Origin: an uncultured Gammaproteobacteria bacterium
Lineage (GTDB): Bacteria > Pseudomonadota > Gammaproteobacteria > Pseudomonadales > Azotimanducaceae
Assembly: GCA_913045175.1 (NCBI GenBank)
Contig: CAJWQG010000012.1
Location: 1 to 64,000, forward strand
Length of the DNA: 64,000 nt
Reading direction: 5' to 3'
Made by a program: the position numbers and the translations under genes. The notes beneath the pieces were generated by a model, which saw nothing but the letters and a program-made list of their open reading frames with translations, was not told the origin of the DNA and ran no database searches. Shown in pieces: positions 34,246 through 44,016 of this stretch. Position 1 is the first letter of the stretch; each line of letters opens with the position of its first letter.

Positions 34246-36030
34246 TTACCTCTGCTGAAATACATGAGTCTGGTCAACACCAAGGTCGGTAAACGACTCT
34301 TCACGGCCATTTGGCCAGCGTATTTCGATTTCATCTATCAAGTCTACCTGTCCAAGCCCAACAGTAACCGGCAGTTCAACCTGAGAAAGATAGCTTCTGT
34401 TGGGCATAACGGTACGCGTTTGTGTGATACCTGCTGCGCTAACCCTGATCACAGCACCAATGGCCTCCGTATTTGGTGGTTTGCCCACCAGCACAAGCCG
34501 GACCCAATGATGTCCGAAGTCCTGGTCATTACGAAGCAGTACCACTGGACCACCGATTTGCGTAATGGCTACATCCTGATCCCCATCACCATCGATATCC
34601 GCATAGCTCGCCCCACGACCAACGAACTCAGATTCATCCAGAACACCACCGACAAGCTGATAAGGGCGCGAGCAATCTTCCCCACAGTTCCAGAATATTT
34701 GTATAGGTTGCGCATATTGCTGACTACTCTGGATCCTGTTTATTTGCGGCTCAACGTGCCCGTTCGCGGCGACAAGATCAAGCCTGCCGTCAAGATCAAG
34801 ATCCACGAACATTGTTCCAAAAGTTAGCGCCTTACGACTTTTCGCTCCTATGCCAGCGACAATCGCATCATCACTAAATATTGCTTGTGTACCACGCATC
34901 ACATAGAAGGAGGACATCTCGTTCGCGAAGTTTCCTATAGCAATTCCTAGACGTTCATCGTTGGCATAATAGGCAGCATCTACTCCCATCGCGCCTGTCG
35001 CCAGGCCTCCATTGTCAAAGGCAAGTCCATAGGAGACACCTCCTTCCTGAAATCGACCGTTTCGTTGATTGATGAACAGAAAATTTCGTACTGTGTCATT
35101 CGCCACAACGATGTCTAACCAACCATCTCCATTTACGTCCATCGGGTGCACTGCGAGGCCTTTACCCACTGGCGTTCCCGACAAACCAATGACTTGAATG
35201 CCCGCATCTGCAGAAACTTCGGTGAAGCCCCGATCATCATTTCTATATAACAGTGAATGGGTCCCCGCAAAATCAGTGGGTGGCCCATAGGCAGGACCAA
35301 GTCCGGTCAACCGGTAGTCTACTGATTCATTTATCTCCTTGGACCAGACAACGTAGTTACTAACGAACAGGTCAAGGTCACCATCGCGGTCGTAGTCAAA
35401 AAAGGCCGCACTGGAGCTCCAACTATTGTCAGGACCGGTCACTCCCTGGGAATGCGTGACATCCTCGAAGCGCCGGCCCTTAATGTTCTTAAGTAGGCGA
35501 TTCTCTCCGACGGCCGTGACAAATACATCGCTCCAACCGTCGCCATCATAGTCACCTACCGCCACTCCCATCCCATACAAGTCAATATCCAGACCGGTTG
35601 CTTCTGAAACGTCTTCGAAAGTCCCATCGCCTAAACCTCGATACAGCTTTGATACAGGTTCAGCCTCCGGTTGCTGCTGCCATGGCCAGTTTGACGAGTT
35701 CACTAAAAATAAGTCCTGATGAGAATCATTGTTGTAGTCAAAAAACGCGATGCCACCACCCATGGTTTCCGGCAGCATCCTTGCACCGTACGCGCCATTC
35801 TCATGAACAAAATCAATACCCGATGCCAATGTAACATCGGTAAACGGAAGAGCAGGTATGGACGGTTCGACGATATCAACCGGACCACGAACATCAGACT
35901 CAACAACAGTTTCTATCGACTCATCCTCTTGAAGCAAAGCAAACAAACCAAAACCTACGACAGCGACCACAATCGTTACCGTCATCGAGGTAAATAGCGC
36001 CCGCCGAATGAGCTTTTCGTCTTCCGTCAT
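34246..36030 (-). CDS. FG-GAP/ASPIC-UnbV (CRTAC1-like) membrane-anchored protein
   Basis: A 594-residue protein with one N-terminal helix (about residues 13-33) anchoring it to the inner membrane, then a periplasmic beta-propeller of FG-GAP/VCBS repeats with calcium-type loops (FFDYNNDSHQDLFLVN, GDYDGDGWSDVFVT, DYDRDGDLDLFVSN, DVNGDGWLDIVVAN, DLDLDGRLDLVAANG, DIDGDGDQDVAIT). It ends with an ASPIC/UnbV domain (IGAVIRVSAAG, QVELPVTVGLGQ, IEIRWPNG). Such proteins are thought to bind ligands or partners, but their role is unknown. The ATG overlaps the cytochrome stop by 4 bases. Confidence 0.85.
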   Translation of the reverse strand: MTEDEKLIRRALFTSMTVTIVVAVVGFGLFALLQEDESIETVVESDVRGPVDIVEPSIPALPFTDVTLASGIDFVHENGAYGARMLPETMGGGIAFFDYNNDSHQDLFLVNSSNWPWQQQPEAEPVSKLYRGLGDGTFEDVSEATGLDIDLYGMGVAVGDYDGDGWSDVFVTAVGENRLLKNIKGRRFEDVTHSQGVTGPDNSWSSSAAFFDYDRDGDLDLFVSNYVVWSKEINESVDYRLTGLGPAYGPPTDFAGTHSLLYRNDDRGFTEVSADAGIQVIGLSGTPVGKGLAVHPMDVNGDGWLDIVVANDTVRNFLFINQRNGRFQEGGVSYGLAFDNGGLATGAMGVDAAYYANDERLGIAIGNFANEMSSFYVMRGTQAIFSDDAIVAGIGAKSRKALTFGTMFVDLDLDGRLDLVAANGHVEPQINRIQSSQQYAQPIQIFWNCGEDCSRPYQLVGGVLDESEFVGRGASYADIDGDGDQDVAITQIGGPVVLLRNDQDFGHHWVRLVLVGKPPNTEAIGAVIRVSAAGITQTRTVMPNRSYLSQVELPVTVGLGQVDLIDEIEIRWPNGREESFTDLGVDQTHVFQQR

Positions 36031-38693
36031 GGTCGGAACCTGGTTAGATCGTATACAACGATACTATCAGCAGCGTGATCTGCGGCGGGGTCATTCTTTC
36101 GTGCGATGGCGACAGCCCGGTCGTGCGCATTGTCATCTACACGATAAATTTCATGTAATTCACGATGTCTGGTTGCGAGATCTTTTTGCCCCAGTCGAGC
36201 GTGTACCTGCGTTAGTCCATAGTGAGCTGTGACATTCTCCGGATCCAGCTCCAACACGGCGCTATAGTGTCCCTCAGACATCTTCAACCAGCGCCCTTCT
36301 TCTTTGGAAACCTTGGATTTTTCAAAATAGGCCTGCGCAAGTTTGTTTCGCAGCCGATAGTTCAAGGAAAAGTCGAAACCGCGTTCCCGGGCCTCGTTGA
36401 ACTGAGTCGTATAAAGACTCAAAAAACCATCGATCGCCGCATCAAACTCACCATTCTGCATATCCACCAATGCAGAAAACCATGCGACGGACCATGGGTA
36501 GGCCCCTTTCTTAGCGGCTTCTTGGAGTGCACTAACGGCCTCATCAAGTCGACCCTCCTCAATGAAAACGCGCGCCAAATTGAGTGGACCTTCAGGACGA
36601 TCAAACGCTGCTACCTGTCGGAATGATTCCTCCGCCTGTCGGTAGGCTCCCTTTCGAAACATCCCGATACCATAGTCATTCCACCGCTCCCAACTTTCTG
36701 TAACGACGGGCGCGCTATTCGCGGAGAAGGTGACCGAGTCTTCCGAAATGGTAACTATGGGCAGATCATTTCCTCTAAATTCGTCGCCCTGAAATAAACG
36801 CACGTAGTTCGTGTCGAACTTTCGATAGCGTAATCGAGCCGTCACCTCGACATCTCCTTCAGCAAGCGCTGGCATGTCCAGGCGGTAATGAACTGTGTCT
36901 GCAGCACCCGGCGGAATCTGATGATCGTACAATTTAGTAAAAATATCCTCCGCATTTCGCCGATCAATTCGATTCCCTTCCCTGTCCAATACGTATGCGT
37001 TAACGAAATGTGACCAGGGATCCAGACTACCGTCCGCCGAATCCAGCAGCCCACTCATCCCTATCACTCGTCCGTTCTGCCTGGCGATTATTTCCAACCA
37101 AACCTGGTTGGAGTCCGCAGTACCCTCCGTAAAAAGGTGTCCCACACGCAATGATCTGATGACCACATCCACCAGATAAGTGGTACCCGCCTTCAAGGCG
37201 GGCACGTCGGGCCTGATCGGTGCGACAAGGGGCGCATCAATGTCACTCCCCTCACGCAGCCCAAAAATGTCCACCCGCAATGCTCCTTCAAGCATCTCCC
37301 GATGTGCACGATTGACGCTTTCGGGTAAACCTAACAAATGTGGCAAAGCCGTATTGGCAGCTGGAAAGTGATGCCCATGAACCGTCAGACGACCGCTTGC
37401 GTCGTTCGGCGCGGCGGCAAAGTCCGCTGAAGCCGTAAGCGGCATATGACATTCAGCGCACCGGGTGATCGCCTTGGGTGGATAATAGAAACTCTCTACA
37501 CCCCGTCCGGAAACGCCGCTTAATAAGAAAGAGTCGTAATGATTCTGTCCACGCAACCACTTGTACTCGTTCAATGCCTCAGGCAGATGAACCTTGTGGC
37601 AGGTACCACAGAACTCCGTACTCTCATGCAACGACTTTAAGAAAGTACGTTTGTGAAAATCCGGCTTCCCCTTGATAAGCAGTCCATTGACGAAGGACAA
37701 CAATGGATTTTCTGAGAATGCAAAGGGATAGTGCTCCGGCGCTGCAATGACGTAATCTGCATTGCCCCGCGGGCTACCCAACTGTTCAATGGCGTGGCAG
37801 GCAACACAGGTAATACCCGCATGAGCGGTCGGATGATTCTCATCGTCGAAATCTATTTCATCGAACGCGCCACTGAACAAAGGAACGGGGTCATGACAAC
37901 CGGCACAGAAGCGCGCGGCACGTACATCCCCATCTCTCTCCAATGCGACCTGGCGCGTATTCCTAACAGAAAAGAGATAGGCTGGATTGTTGAAAGATGC
38001 AAAACGATGCGCACTCACCTGCCATTGAGCGTGCACATCCTCATGGCAATCAGCACAATAGTCATTCCGCATCAACAATTCAGCAGGAATCACTCTCCCG
38101 GTATCAGTTCGAGCAAGCGATGGGAGAAAGTTACCCTCCGGTGTCGACTTCTCGCCCGACTCCGCAAACCAAAACGAACAGACGCTAATAACGACGCTAA
38201 TGACCGCAACTGCTCCACCTACACGCCATCGAATCCGTGGGCCAGCCAGTCGATGCATTACAAACAGCCAGCATGCAATCAGAGGCGTCACCACGTGGAG
38301 CCAATAGATCACCGTTCTCGTTTCAGGATGCTGAATCTCAAATGCGGGCAACCCACGGGTAAGCAAAATACCTGAAATAAGTAGCGCCAGAAGTACTACA
38401 AACAGAATCAAACCAAGTCGAAGGGCCAGTCGATTAGGTCGATCCAGCGCGCGGCGCAAGTGCAAGACTACGAATACGATAACCGGAATAGTAACAAGGA
38501 AGCCAAGCGCGAGATGAACGAGAAACGCGAACTGATATACAGCACCCTGATAACCAATTCCTTTGATCCACTCAAGGAATGTGATGCTTCCCAGGTAAAC
38601 AGAATCAACAACGAGTACCGCAAACAGAACAAGCAGCACGACCAGCAACTTCCGCAATGCCGGACTGACTACATCATTGTCGGTTTGAGCCAT
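36027..38693 (-). CDS. Membrane pentahaem cytochrome c with C-terminal TPR repeats
   Basis: An 888-residue protein in three parts. Residues 1-175 carry about five helices with His60, His78, His133 and His147 placed as in a membrane b-type cytochrome or quinol-interacting anchor. Residues 210-420 hold five c-haem motifs: CADCH 213, CAGCH 263, CVACH 296, CGTCH 362 and CAECH 412, in the style of cytochrome c554/NrfB-like multihaem proteins. A beta-rich domain follows, then TPR-type helices from about 680 (YGIGMFRKGAYRQAEESFRQVAAFD, LNLARVFIEEGRLDEAVSALQEAA). It should pass electrons between the quinone pool and a periplasmic partner; no acceptor enzyme is evident. It lies between two FG-GAP genes, 10 bases after one and overlapping the other. 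Confidence 0.85.
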   Translation of the reverse strand: MAQTDNDVVSPALRKLLVVLLVLFAVLVVDSVYLGSITFLEWIKGIGYQGAVYQFAFLVHLALGFLVTIPVIVFVVLHLRRALDRPNRLALRLGLILFVVLLALLISGILLTRGLPAFEIQHPETRTVIYWLHVVTPLIACWLFVMHRLAGPRIRWRVGGAVAVISVVISVCSFWFAESGEKSTPEGNFLPSLARTDTGRVIPAELLMRNDYCADCHEDVHAQWQVSAHRFASFNNPAYLFSVRNTRQVALERDGDVRAARFCAGCHDPVPLFSGAFDEIDFDDENHPTAHAGITCVACHAIEQLGSPRGNADYVIAAPEHYPFAFSENPLLSFVNGLLIKGKPDFHKRTFLKSLHESTEFCGTCHKVHLPEALNEYKWLRGQNHYDSFLLSGVSGRGVESFYYPPKAITRCAECHMPLTASADFAAAPNDASGRLTVHGHHFPAANTALPHLLGLPESVNRAHREMLEGALRVDIFGLREGSDIDAPLVAPIRPDVPALKAGTTYLVDVVIRSLRVGHLFTEGTADSNQVWLEIIARQNGRVIGMSGLLDSADGSLDPWSHFVNAYVLDREGNRIDRRNAEDIFTKLYDHQIPPGAADTVHYRLDMPALAEGDVEVTARLRYRKFDTNYVRLFQGDEFRGNDLPIVTISEDSVTFSANSAPVVTESWERWNDYGIGMFRKGAYRQAEESFRQVAAFDRPEGPLNLARVFIEEGRLDEAVSALQEAAKKGAYPWSVAWFSALVDMQNGEFDAAIDGFLSLYTTQFNEARERGFDFSLNYRLRNKLAQAYFEKSKVSKEEGRWLKMSEGHYSAVLELDPENVTAHYGLTQVHARLGQKDLATRHRELHEIYRVDDNAHDRAVAIARKNDPAADHAADSIVVYDLTRFRP

Positions 38694-38702
38694 TGAACTG
38701 GG

Positions 38703-41700
38703 TTACATGCCTTCCTGAAAACGTACATTGTATCGTGCATGCAGCAGATCCCGGCGAGTTTTATCCGCATAATCGGGATCTGGTAAGGGACCGACGGTTT
38801 CGCCATTTTGAGTGTAAAGGTCCATGTCTTTTGCCCACCCACGGAAGTCCAGGACAAAATACCGATTCACACTCTCTGCGGGTTCAGGCAATGACGGAAA
38901 TTCAAGATGGATTTCTTCGCCACCACCTATGATGGCAAGCGCTCCATCAAGCTTTTCGACCAGGGGCGTCGCATCGCCGAGGGCCGTATAGAAACCGCGC
39001 TGAAACTTGGTATCCCAATAGGGTGATCTGTCCGCATAGTCGTACTGGGGCACATTTTGCGCTGCATTGCTTCGTTTGGGGAAGCCAGTCCTTGCCACTC
39101 GAACCTGTGTAGGCTCAATCACGTGATGGACGATATTCTCTGCGTCGGCCTCATAGACAATTCTCAGTCTGTCCCAATAGATTTCCAAATTTGATGACAA
39201 CCGCAACGCATTGGTGCCCTCGGGCAAACCTCTAAGCGGCAACACCATTTTTCGTGGCATACCTGCAGGATATCCAAACTCGCGGTTCAACGGTTGCCAG
39301 GTTCCGTTTTGGTTCCTGGTTTCTATGGACACTGATCGATAACGCAAACCAGCCTGCCAGGCAGCAAACACTGTTTGCGAATAGGGGTATTCGACCCACC
39401 CATCCGCCACCAGGGTTGCGCCACCTGTCTCTATTGGCTCATCAAACTCCATCGTCAGTGCCTGGTCATCAGCCAGAAGACCAATGAACCGGCTATCAAC
39501 ATCACCTGGATCTGGTGCCTTGCGATCGGCACTTAATAACAGGGATGTTACTTCCACTCCTTTCGCATCCGTTACTCGAGAAGGGTCTACGCTCCGCATG
39601 AAAGTAATGGGTCTTCCTGTCACACCCTCACCCATTCGTTCGTCAAGCACCATAGACCAATCGTTTGGCATGTCATAAACATGAATTGTTGCCGCATCCA
39701 GATAGGCATTCTCTTCCATTGGTTCAGTGAGTTTTACATGGTATTTACCGCTACGTTCCTGCAGCACGCCCGGTTCCAATAGATATCGCTCAAACGGTCG
39801 AGGCTCTGCAACCTCTCCCGGCGCAGTAAAAAACCCCATACCTGAAACACCCAAAACATCCGTCACAAATCGATACTCCTGACCGTCCCACACAAACACG
39901 ACGGGACAGCTTGCCAGTTGTCGCTGCGTTTCCGAGATGACATGCAACGACCCGGATGAAAGATCAAGTTCTGTTTGGGTAACCCCGTCAGACCAGGTAA
40001 GCGCAATATAGTCAGCACTCTTTTTCCCTGCCAACCCCACCATCAAAGGCATGAGGCTCTGCCCAGGACCCGAATGCGAATCCATTACGAGATCAACTGT
40101 CCATCGACCAGCGGTTCTCACTTTCGTTTGTGTCCCAATACCGGACGCATTCGACCTCATCTGATCCGCCTCACTGCGCCCACTGGGAACCACTGCCATG
40201 AATTCGAATCTGCCTGGCCCCGGCGGCCAGTAGGTAATACCACCGGAATCTAGCGTAAGAATCGACGGACCCTTTGCCGGTTCTACATTGGCAATGATCG
40301 CACTCCTCAGTCCTGTAACCTTCTGAGAATGTACTACCTTGCCCACTCGAGGATCGATAATGTCGAACCCGCCCGGATAGCTACGCATCAACTCGGGTTG
40401 TCCATCACCATCGAAATCTGCGACAGCGAGCTCCGCTATTTCACCAGATGGCGCTTCAGGATTCGATGTGACCGTGCGACGAGTCCAGTCCCGACCATCG
40501 AAACGCCACGCCAAAACACTACCTTCCTGGTCAATACCATAGATCTCCTGGTGACCATCCGCATCAACATCCGCTGAGGTCGCTGCTCTTAACGCTGTTC
40601 CACCAAAGTCTTCCAACTCTGGATAAACCTGGTACTGCCAGGTGCGATCATTTCGCCACACATTATTTTTTTGCGCGCCAAGCACCACAATATCCAGATC
40701 ACGATCAGCATCCAGATCAGCCACGAGCAACTGATGGCCCGGCTCTCCAGCAAGGCCCATCTGTGGCGCGATATCACGAAAAGTACCATCGCGATTGTTA
40801 CTCAGAAGCTGATTGCCGGCTGGTCCAGTAACGGTGACATCCAGATCACCGTCGTGGTCTGCGTCAAATAATGCACCAGCGGCACATGCCTGCTCGGAAA
40901 GAGTGGTTGCTTGTCCGAACTCTCCATCCTGCTGGTAATAGATATAACTACCTGCCTCTCCACACAGAACCAGATCAACCGCCCCGTCGTCGTTCACATC
41001 TCCCCACAGTACAACACCAGTATTCTCCAAACTCAGCGGAAGAGATTTTGAACCCTGATGAATGATGTGCCCGCCTTCTCCACTCAATAGATACTCGTAC
41101 TCTTCGTCTCCATTGATATCCACTACGGTAACTGAGCTGACTGAGCCTTCGATGTCGATCGACTGGGACTCTGCAAACAGAGCACCCTGCGGTTCAAAGA
41201 CTATATGCTCGAGGTTTTCCACACTCACAGAAAGTGCATCTGCTTTCGGACCCATGCGGGTATATGAAAATCCTGCCAGACGAGCTGCTGGATTGGGTGC
41301 AAACCGCTGATAATCCGCTAGCAGGCTTTCACTTTCATCAATGCGACCGATTCTTCGAAGCGCCTGTGATCCGGCCCAATATGCACTCCGCAAGTAAGGT
41401 TCCAGCTCAACCGCCTTTAAGAACCACCTGGATGCTGTTTCATTGTCACCCAACTGCAAATACGACTGTCCCAGAAAATAGGCTGGGTAGGCATCATCAG
41501 GGTCCATCTCGATCACTCTCGAAAAAAACGGTGCAGCCTTTTCAGGTTTCCCCAGGTACAGATGAACAATCCCGGAAATATAAAGCGCGCGAATATGGTC
41601 AGGTTCTTCTGCAAGCACATCGCTCGCTATGTCCAGGGCACGATTCTCATCCCCTTCTGTCTGCCGATTCAACGTCGCGATCGCGAGATTTACTCGACCT

Positions 41701-41885
41701 TCCAACCAGCCCGGAGCATTCTGCGCGACTTCTGAGAACGTGTCATGTGCTTTCGAATACTCGTATCGACCCATCTCTGCTACACCACGGTCATTCAGCG
41801 CAACCTGTTCTAACGTAGGCGAGGGGTCCGAGCAGGCAGTCAAAAAGCACAGCATCGCTATGCCCAGTTGCAGGTAGATCTTCAA
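38703..41885 (-). CDS. TPR and FG-GAP repeat lipoprotein with a large C-terminal domain
   Basis: A 1060-residue lipoprotein (lipobox CFLTAC, Cys18). Residues 30-190 are TPR repeats (GVAEMGRYEYSKAHDTFSEVAQNAP, ISGIVHLYLGKPEKAAPFFSRVIEMDPDD). From about 230 a beta-propeller of FG-GAP-like loops follows (DINGDEEYEYLL, DVNDDGAVDLVLC, DADHDGDLDVTVT, DLDADRDLDIVVL, DFDGDGQPEL). From about 600 a long beta-rich region runs to the end (CPVVFVWDGQEYRFVTDVLGVSGMG). The TTG start is the only one possible: an in-frame TAA lies three codons upstream. It is the first gene of the operon with the pentahaem cytochrome. The function is unknown; periplasmic scaffolding is a guess. Confidence 0.8.
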   Translation of the reverse strand: MKIYLQLGIAMLCFLTACSDPSPTLEQVALNDRGVAEMGRYEYSKAHDTFSEVAQNAPGWLEGRVNLAIATLNRQTEGDENRALDIASDVLAEEPDHIRALYISGIVHLYLGKPEKAAPFFSRVIEMDPDDAYPAYFLGQSYLQLGDNETASRWFLKAVELEPYLRSAYWAGSQALRRIGRIDESESLLADYQRFAPNPAARLAGFSYTRMGPKADALSVSVENLEHIVFEPQGALFAESQSIDIEGSVSSVTVVDINGDEEYEYLLSGEGGHIIHQGSKSLPLSLENTGVVLWGDVNDDGAVDLVLCGEAGSYIYYQQDGEFGQATTLSEQACAAGALFDADHDGDLDVTVTGPAGNQLLSNNRDGTFRDIAPQMGLAGEPGHQLLVADLDADRDLDIVVLGAQKNNVWRNDRTWQYQVYPELEDFGGTALRAATSADVDADGHQEIYGIDQEGSVLAWRFDGRDWTRRTVTSNPEAPSGEIAELAVADFDGDGQPELMRSYPGGFDIIDPRVGKVVHSQKVTGLRSAIIANVEPAKGPSILTLDSGGITYWPPGPGRFEFMAVVPSGRSEADQMRSNASGIGTQTKVRTAGRWTVDLVMDSHSGPGQSLMPLMVGLAGKKSADYIALTWSDGVTQTELDLSSGSLHVISETQRQLASCPVVFVWDGQEYRFVTDVLGVSGMGFFTAPGEVAEPRPFERYLLEPGVLQERSGKYHVKLTEPMEENAYLDAATIHVYDMPNDWSMVLDERMGEGVTGRPITFMRSVDPSRVTDAKGVEVTSLLLSADRKAPDPGDVDSRFIGLLADDQALTMEFDEPIETGGATLVADGWVEYPYSQTVFAAWQAGLRYRSVSIETRNQNGTWQPLNREFGYPAGMPRKMVLPLRGLPEGTNALRLSSNLEIYWDRLRIVYEADAENIVHHVIEPTQVRVARTGFPKRSNAAQNVPQYDYADRSPYWDTKFQRGFYTALGDATPLVEKLDGALAIIGGGEEIHLEFPSLPEPAESVNRYFVLDFRGWAKDMDLYTQNGETVGPLPDPDYADKTRRDLLHARYNVRFQEGM

Positions 41886-42156
41886 AGGAAGTTATCTCGT
41901 TTCTTGTATCTATCAAGAATATTGCCTGGCGGGAGTTCAGTCAATTTAACGACGTTCTCGCCACCAAGGATCACCAGAGCCTGCCTGTGGTATACTCCAG
42001 TCGCTGGTTAATAAAATCCTTTTCCAGCAAAACTCGCCTTAACGTCACAAACCGGGACTTCTTTTGACAAGAAGCTTGAGAAGAAGCTTGTTAGTTAACA
42101 CGACAGTTACTGTTCTCGACGCCAACGCTGATCAGGCGAATCAATCAGGAAATTAA
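41886..42156. promoter_or_regulatory. Divergent 271-bp control region
   Basis: This gap separates the minus-strand FG-GAP/cytochrome operon from the plus-strand ABC exporter pair. It contains TTGACA at about 42065 followed by AGAAGCTTGAGAAGAAGCTTG, a near-direct repeat of AAGAAGCTTG, and a TATACT at about 41993. No -35/-10 pair has both good matches and 17-base spacing, so no promoter is assigned exactly. No gene is seen. Confidence 0.35.
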
Positions 42157-44016
42157 ATGAAAGGCTCTATGGCTGGCGGTCCCAGACGGGAACGCGCTTC
42201 TTTTAAACACTTAGGCGAACTAAGGCACCTCCTCGTCTATTTGAAACGGTATGGCTGGACGCTAACGATTGCCATCACCGGCATATTGATAAGCAATGTC
42301 ATGAGCGCGGTTATACCTCTGATGATGAAGGAAGCGATTGACAGTCTTGCAGACGAGGCACTCGAACCAAACATCGTTATTCCCGCGTTAGCGATTGCTG
42401 CCATTGTTGTTGTTCGCTTCTTTGTTTTCGTGGTAACTCGACGGGTCATGCGTCGTGTATCAATTGCAGTTTCCTATGACCTGCGCAAACGGATGTTCAA
42501 CCACATTCAATACCAGAGCTCTGCGTTTTTCACCAGGTTCAGTACTGGTGACCTGATGTCACGGATCATTAACGATATCAACATGGTACGTATGGCTGTT
42601 TCTTTTGGCTGGGTTAACATCATCACTTTTATCTTTACCGTGGCCACCGGCGTTTACTTCATGATGATGCTATCGCCAGCATTAACGGTTTGGGTTGTCC
42701 TTCCGCTCCCTTTTGTCGCTTTAACTGGTTTTTTCATGGCACGCGCCATGTTCCCCTATTACCAGGATCAACAGGAAGCCATGGCTAGCGTCACGGAATT
42801 TACCCAGGAGAACTTAAATGGAATACGCACGATTCAAGCGATGGCTCAGGAAGACCAGGAAATAGAACGCTTCAATCGAGTCAGTACGCACTATGCACAA
42901 ATGGTGTACCGAGCAACCCGATTCAACGCCTGGTTGGGACTCGTCATGCCCATCCTCACTACAGTTTCGCCCGTCATCATTATCTTTTACGGTGGCTCAC
43001 TCGTGCTTAGTGGAGACATTACTATCGGCACATTTACTGCGTTCTTTACCTACACAATGATGGTTGTCTTCCCCGTACGAATGATCGGCATGTCGCTGTC
43101 TATGTTCACTGCGGCAGCGGCAGGAACACAACGCATTTTTGAAGTATTGAGTTTTGAACACGAAATTACCGATTCACGCGATGCCACCATGCCAGAGCCC
43201 ATCAGGGGTGATACCGAGTTTCACGACCTTTCCTTCAGTCATCCTGGTGCGGCACGGCCGACCATTAAAGACATCAACTTTAAAGTAAGATCAGGTGAAA
43301 CAATCGCCATACTTGGTCGTGTCGGTTCGGGAAAATCGACGCTGCTGAGGTCCATGGTGAGGCTCATCGATACTCCCAGAGGGACTGTGCTCATTGACGG
43401 TCGCGATATCTGTGACTACCCGGTCCAGCATCTAAGGAAAATGGTAACGCTTGTCCCACAAGACCCATTCCTGTTTTCGACGTCGCTCAGAGAAAATCTC
43501 ACCTATGATGAACCGACCCGAGGAGAAGCACTGCTAATGGATGCTGCTGATGCAGCAGGTCTGACATCAGCAATCGCCGATTTTACAGACGGCCTCGATA
43601 CCATCGTGGGTGAGCGGGGACAAACCTTGTCTGGAGGGCAGAAACAAAGAGCAACGCTGGCGAGAGGACTGGTGAGAAACTCACCAATCTTGTTGCTGGA
43701 CGACTGCTTTTCGGCCGTCGATACAGAAACTGAAGAGCGCATCCTCTCAGGACTCGCCCGAATGCGCGGCGATAAAACCACTATTTTGATTTCGCATCGT
43801 GTATCTACTGCACGTCATGCGGATCGCATCTTCATTATCGACAATGGTCACATTACAGAGTCTGGTACCCACGATGAACTTATAGCCCATGAGGGCTACT
43901 ACGCAGATCTCGCTGCGGTACAGAGTGATCAAGACGACGACCGGGCACGTAAATCAAACCTGTTGCGCAACCTGGTCGATGAGGAAGAACTCGCCTTCGC
44001 AGGAGGTGATTCATGA
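42157..44016 (+). CDS. ABC exporter half, degenerate-site subunit (MdlA/YheI-like)
   Basis: A 619-residue half-transporter: six helices (residues about 28-320), then the ATPase. Walker A is GRVGSGKST, Q-loop LVPQDPF, signature LSGGQKQR, and Walker B ILLLDDCFSAVD, where the catalytic Glu after the Asp is replaced by Asp. In heterodimeric exporters such as TM287/288, YheI/YheH or MdlAB one site is degenerate in this way. Its partner begins in the ATGA overlap at 44013. Such pumps export lipids or drugs from the inner leaflet. Confidence 0.88.
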   Translation: MKGSMAGGPRRERASFKHLGELRHLLVYLKRYGWTLTIAITGILISNVMSAVIPLMMKEAIDSLADEALEPNIVIPALAIAAIVVVRFFVFVVTRRVMRRVSIAVSYDLRKRMFNHIQYQSSAFFTRFSTGDLMSRIINDINMVRMAVSFGWVNIITFIFTVATGVYFMMMLSPALTVWVVLPLPFVALTGFFMARAMFPYYQDQQEAMASVTEFTQENLNGIRTIQAMAQEDQEIERFNRVSTHYAQMVYRATRFNAWLGLVMPILTTVSPVIIIFYGGSLVLSGDITIGTFTAFFTYTMMVVFPVRMIGMSLSMFTAAAAGTQRIFEVLSFEHEITDSRDATMPEPIRGDTEFHDLSFSHPGAARPTIKDINFKVRSGETIAILGRVGSGKSTLLRSMVRLIDTPRGTVLIDGRDICDYPVQHLRKMVTLVPQDPFLFSTSLRENLTYDEPTRGEALLMDAADAAGLTSAIADFTDGLDTIVGERGQTLSGGQKQRATLARGLVRNSPILLLDDCFSAVDTETEERILSGLARMRGDKTTILISHRVSTARHADRIFIIDNGHITESGTHDELIAHEGYYADLAAVQSDQDDDRARKSNLLRNLVDEEELAFAGGDS

